Shown one piece after another: positions 61,530-64,000 of a stretch of DNA of 64,000 bases. The stretch comes from Serpens sp964410065. GTDB taxonomy: Bacteria > Pseudomonadota > Gammaproteobacteria > Pseudomonadales > Pseudomonadaceae. The DNA lies in NCBI GenBank assembly GCA_964410065.1, contig CAYPFO010000003.1, positions 45,901-109,900 on the forward strand, in the 5' to 3' direction. The translations under genes were made by a program, and so were the position numbers. Each line of letters starts with the position of its first letter. Position 1 is the stretch's first letter. The notes under the pieces were generated by a model that saw nothing but the letters and a program-made list of their open reading frames with translations, had not been told where the DNA came from and searched no databases.

Positions 61530-62837
61530 ATGGCACGGAAAGTCGCCCCCCTGTCCGATGCGCAATGCCGCGCAGCCAAGCCCCTGGACAAGGAATACAA
61601 GCTCTTCGACGGCAGCGGCCTTTACCTGTTGGTCAAGGTTAATGGCTCGCGTATCTGGCGATACAAGTACACCAAGCCCGATGGCAGGGAAGGGCTGACG
61701 TCGTTCGGTCACTACCCCGGGATCACGCTGGCCATGGCCCGCAAGCAGCGCGACGAAGCACGCCTCCTGCTACTCCAGGGGCGCGATCCCATTCAGCAGA
61801 AGCTGGTGACGCGCAGGGACGCGGAGAATGCCCGTCGCACCTTCGAGGCGGTTGCCCTCGAGTGGCACCGGGAAATGTCGCGCAAGTGGACGTCTCAATA
61901 CTCCGGTGACGTGCTGGTCCGCCTTCGGGACTACCTGTTCCCCGTGCTCGGTCACCGCGCCATCGCCGAGCTGGATACCAGCGATCTGCTGGTGCCGGTG
62001 GAGATGGCCAAGAAGCGTGGCACCTACACGGTGGCCCGCCGCCTCCAGCAGTACATGCAGTGCATCATGCGGGACGCCAAGCGCGCTCGGCTGATCGAGT
62101 CAAATCCCGCGCTGGACTTGGTCGGCGCCGTCAAACCGCAAAAGGTCACCCACCGCCCCGCCCTGCCGCCCCATGAGCTGCCGGAGCTGCTCGCGCGCAT
62201 AGACGCCTACCGGGGCAATGAGATAACCCGTATCGCCATACTCCTGAAGTTGCACATGTTCGTGCGCTCCAGCGAGCTGCGCTTCGCCCGTTGGCATGAG
62301 ATCGATTTCGACCGTGCCTTGTGGGAGATCCCGGACTCCCGCAAGGCCATTCCCGGTGTGCGATTCTCGACCCGAGGCACCAAGATGGCGGGTGACATCC
62401 ACCTCGTACCCCTATCGCCCCAGGTACTGGCACTGCTCAAACGTCTGAAGGCCATCAGCGGGCGTCAGGCGCTGCTGTTTCCCGGCGAGCGGGAGGCCAG
62501 CCGGCCTCTGTCGGAAAACACCATCAACAAGGCCTTGCGCATCATGGGCTACGACACTCGCACTGAACTCTGCGGCCACGGCTTTCGTACCATGGCCTGC
62601 AGTGCCCTGGTTGAGTCAGGCTTATGGTCGCCCGAAGCCATTGAGCGCCAGATGAGCCACCGCGAGCGAAACAGTGTCCGTGCCGCCTACATCCACAGAG
62701 CCGAGTTCATCGAGCAGCGTCGGTTGATCATGGATTGGTGGAGCAATTACCTGGATGCCAATCGTGGTGGGCATGTGTCGCCGTATGACTTCGCCAATGT
62801 TGAGGATCGGAAGGTGGTGCGGTTGAAGCGCGGATGA
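61530..62837 (+). CDS. int: P4-type tyrosine recombinase (genomic island integrase)
   Basis: The 435-aa protein has the N-terminal DUF4102-type domain (KEYKLFDGSGLYLLVKVNGS), an arm-like middle domain and a C-terminal catalytic domain. The catalytic residues are visible: Arg in FVRSSELRFARW, His-x-x-Arg in CGHGFRTMACSAL, and His and Tyr in MSHRERNSVRAAYIHR. It appears intact. It starts 166 bases after tRNA-Arg, pointing away from it, the standard layout of an island inserted in the tRNA 3' end. Confidence 0.94.
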   Translation: MARKVAPLSDAQCRAAKPLDKEYKLFDGSGLYLLVKVNGSRIWRYKYTKPDGREGLTSFGHYPGITLAMARKQRDEARLLLLQGRDPIQQKLVTRRDAENARRTFEAVALEWHREMSRKWTSQYSGDVLVRLRDYLFPVLGHRAIAELDTSDLLVPVEMAKKRGTYTVARRLQQYMQCIMRDAKRARLIESNPALDLVGAVKPQKVTHRPALPPHELPELLARIDAYRGNEITRIAILLKLHMFVRSSELRFARWHEIDFDRALWEIPDSRKAIPGVRFSTRGTKMAGDIHLVPLSPQVLALLKRLKAISGRQALLFPGEREASRPLSENTINKALRIMGYDTRTELCGHGFRTMACSALVESGLWSPEAIERQMSHRERNSVRAAYIHRAEFIEQRRLIMDWWSNYLDANRGGHVSPYDFANVEDRKVVRLKRG

Positions 62838-62879
62838 GCGGGTTAGGATTGCAGAGAGAGCTAGTGGGGAACTCGCCGG

Positions 62880-64000
62880 GAGGGCCGCTTTCGGCCGATT
62901 CTGTTGAAAAAGCCGGATTTTCAGCTCGCCTGAACTCAGGCGTGACCACCACCGGAGAACCTACTCACCACATTGAGTGGTTTTTCGGCCCTTCGTTGAC
63001 CTTTGCTGCTCTGTTATTGGGTTGATTTGAGGTTTTTTGCTTAGTGCAGGCGCACCTATCCCGTGGCAGGCGGCCCTTGAGATGCAAATTTGGCCAGCCG
63101 TCGCAGGTTTTGCACCGCAGCGGCCAGCGTGAACTCATCGGTCGCGCCACTCATGCCACGTAGTCGCAAACGATCCAATTTCAGGATGCGCTTGAGGTGG
63201 GCAAACAACATTTCGACCTTCTTACGTTCGTGGCGAGAGCGCACGTATGCCGGCGTCGCTGCGATGCGTCGAGCCACATCACGAGCGGCTTCATGGACGC
63301 TGCGGGCAATCTTGCGAATCGAAGTGTTCGGGCAGCACCTGGTTTTCATCAGACACGTTGCGCAGTCGGACTGCCGGGATCGGAAGATAATGGTGTTGGC
63401 TTTCGTGACGTGCGAACGCTCATTCTTGAAGGCTCGCCATTCGCTGCGCAATGCGTTGCCGGCTGGGCAGCGGTATTCCTCAGTCTCCTCATTCCAGTGG
63501 AAATCGTTGCTCGAGAAACTGTCGTTTTTACGCTCTGTTTTGTCCCACACCGGCACATGCGGCTCGATGTCCTTTTCCTCCACCATCCAGGCCAGCATGG
63601 GCGCTGTACCATAAGCGGTGTCGCCAATGAGGCGCTCCGGCTTAATGCCGAACTGCGCTTCGAACCGGTCGATCATGGTCTTGGTGCTCTCAACCTCGGC
63701 TGTTCGATGAGCGGGGGTTGGTTCCACATCCACGATTACGCCGTGCTCGGTATCGATCAGATAGTTCGTGGAATAGGCGAAGAATGCTGGACCACCTGGA
63801 GCGGCTGTCCAGCGGGCTTGAGGATCTGTCAGCGATAGGCGCTTCGGTAACGTTTCGGCCAAGGCCTCCTCATCGAGCGCTTCAAGGTATTCGCGTACGG
63901 CGCGAGTGCTGAGGGACGGATCGCTCCAATTGACCTGTTCATCCCCCGGTACGCCGCGCTGCCGACTCGCGTCCGCTTTGATGATGCTGGCGTCCACGGC
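62880..64000 (-). mobile_element. IS1182-type insertion sequence (partial, cut by window end)
   Basis: The element holds a transposase gene running off the right edge. The left boundary is approximate: GATTCTGTTGAAAAAGCCGG at 62897-62916 looks like an IS terminal repeat, but the other end is outside the window, so it cannot be confirmed. Confidence 0.65.
63056..64000 (-). CDS. IS1182-family transposase (N-terminus outside the window)
   Basis: The frame stays open through the right edge (A-V-D-A-S-I-I-K), so the gene is partial. The visible 315 residues contain DASIIKADASRQ, LIGDTAYGTAPMLAWM and the C-terminal RKKVEMLFAHLKRILKLDRL block of the IS1182 DDE transposases. A Cys-rich stretch (CATCLMKTRCCP) is also typical. 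No frameshift is visible in this part. Confidence 0.87.
   Translation of the reverse strand, partial: AVDASIIKADASRQRGVPGDEQVNWSDPSLSTRAVREYLEALDEEALAETLPKRLSLTDPQARWTAAPGGPAFFAYSTNYLIDTEHGVIVDVEPTPAHRTAEVESTKTMIDRFEAQFGIKPERLIGDTAYGTAPMLAWMVEEKDIEPHVPVWDKTERKNDSFSSNDFHWNEETEEYRCPAGNALRSEWRAFKNERSHVTKANTIIFRSRQSDCATCLMKTRCCPNTSIRKIARSVHEAARDVARRIAATPAYVRSRHERKKVEMLFAHLKRILKLDRLRLRGMSGATDEFTLAAAVQNLRRLAKFASQGPPATG

Noticed and set aside
62834..63025. 63-aa plus-strand open frame after the integrase
   Set aside because: It overlaps the end of the IS element and has no ribosome site or family resemblance.

Overview
The window is a chromosomal segment of a GC-rich gammaproteobacterium, most likely Pseudomonas in the broad sense (possibly the stutzeri group). 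The support is the full polar-flagellum regulon with FleQ/FleS/FleR, GG-N10-GC sigma-54 promoters before most flagellar operons, an HptB-like protein after fliJ, and the linked dapE, ndvB, tcdA, sufE, csdA, gltS and dapD genes. No species is claimed.

Layout. 0-0.1 kb: the tail of a RecX-like gene. 0.6-13 kb (+): flgBCDE and flgFGHIJKL (rod, hook, rings, junction proteins), each with a sigma-54 promoter. 13.3-20.5 kb (+): a pseudaminic acid (Pse) cluster, pseB-pseC-pseF-pseG, a NeuD/PglD-type acyltransferase, an unknown 195-aa protein, a ketoacyl-ACP synthase III, an acyl carrier protein and pseI. No GNAT-type PseH is present. 21-27 kb (+): fliC, flaG, fliD, a FliT-like chaperone, a Maf-type flagellin glycosyltransferase, an 88-aa unknown and fliS. 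27.5-31.9 kb (+): fleQ, fleS, fleR. 32.2-38.6 kb (+): fliEFGHIJ and hptB-like. 39.2-42.0 kb (+): a SASA-type esterase and an acyltransferase-3/SGNH protein. 42.1-53.8 kb: a mostly minus-strand block with a barnase/barstar-like pair, rlmA, dapE, ndvB, tcdA (+), sufE, csdA, gltS, dapD and an ArsC-family gene. 54-61.1 kb (-): fliK-fliL-fliM-fliN-fliO-fliP-fliQ-fliR-flhB, inverted relative to fliEFGHIJ and without flhA beside flhB. 61.3-64 kb: tRNA-Arg(CCU), a P4-type integrase that opens a genomic island, and an IS1182-type transposase cut by the window edge.

The genes fit one plan. FleQ and sigma-54 drive the middle-class flagellar operons and FleSR. Sigma-28 promoters precede fliC and probably fliS. 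The pse cluster makes a CMP-nonulosonic acid that Maf would place on flagellin. Replacing PseH with a PglD-like enzyme beside a dedicated KAS III/ACP pair suggests an N-acyl group other than acetyl, which is the most interesting biochemical hypothesis here.

The non-coding DNA carries several short mobile repeat families. The clearest is a 330-bp MITE-like element (B) with 16-bp terminal inverted repeats and 8-bp target duplications, inserted at the same position inside two copies of a ~141-bp palindromic element (A). The two A+B composites are 479 bp each, lie in inverted orientation, and bracket 34 kb of flagellar genes (flgF to hptB). An uninterrupted A copy between flgH and flgI serves as the empty site.
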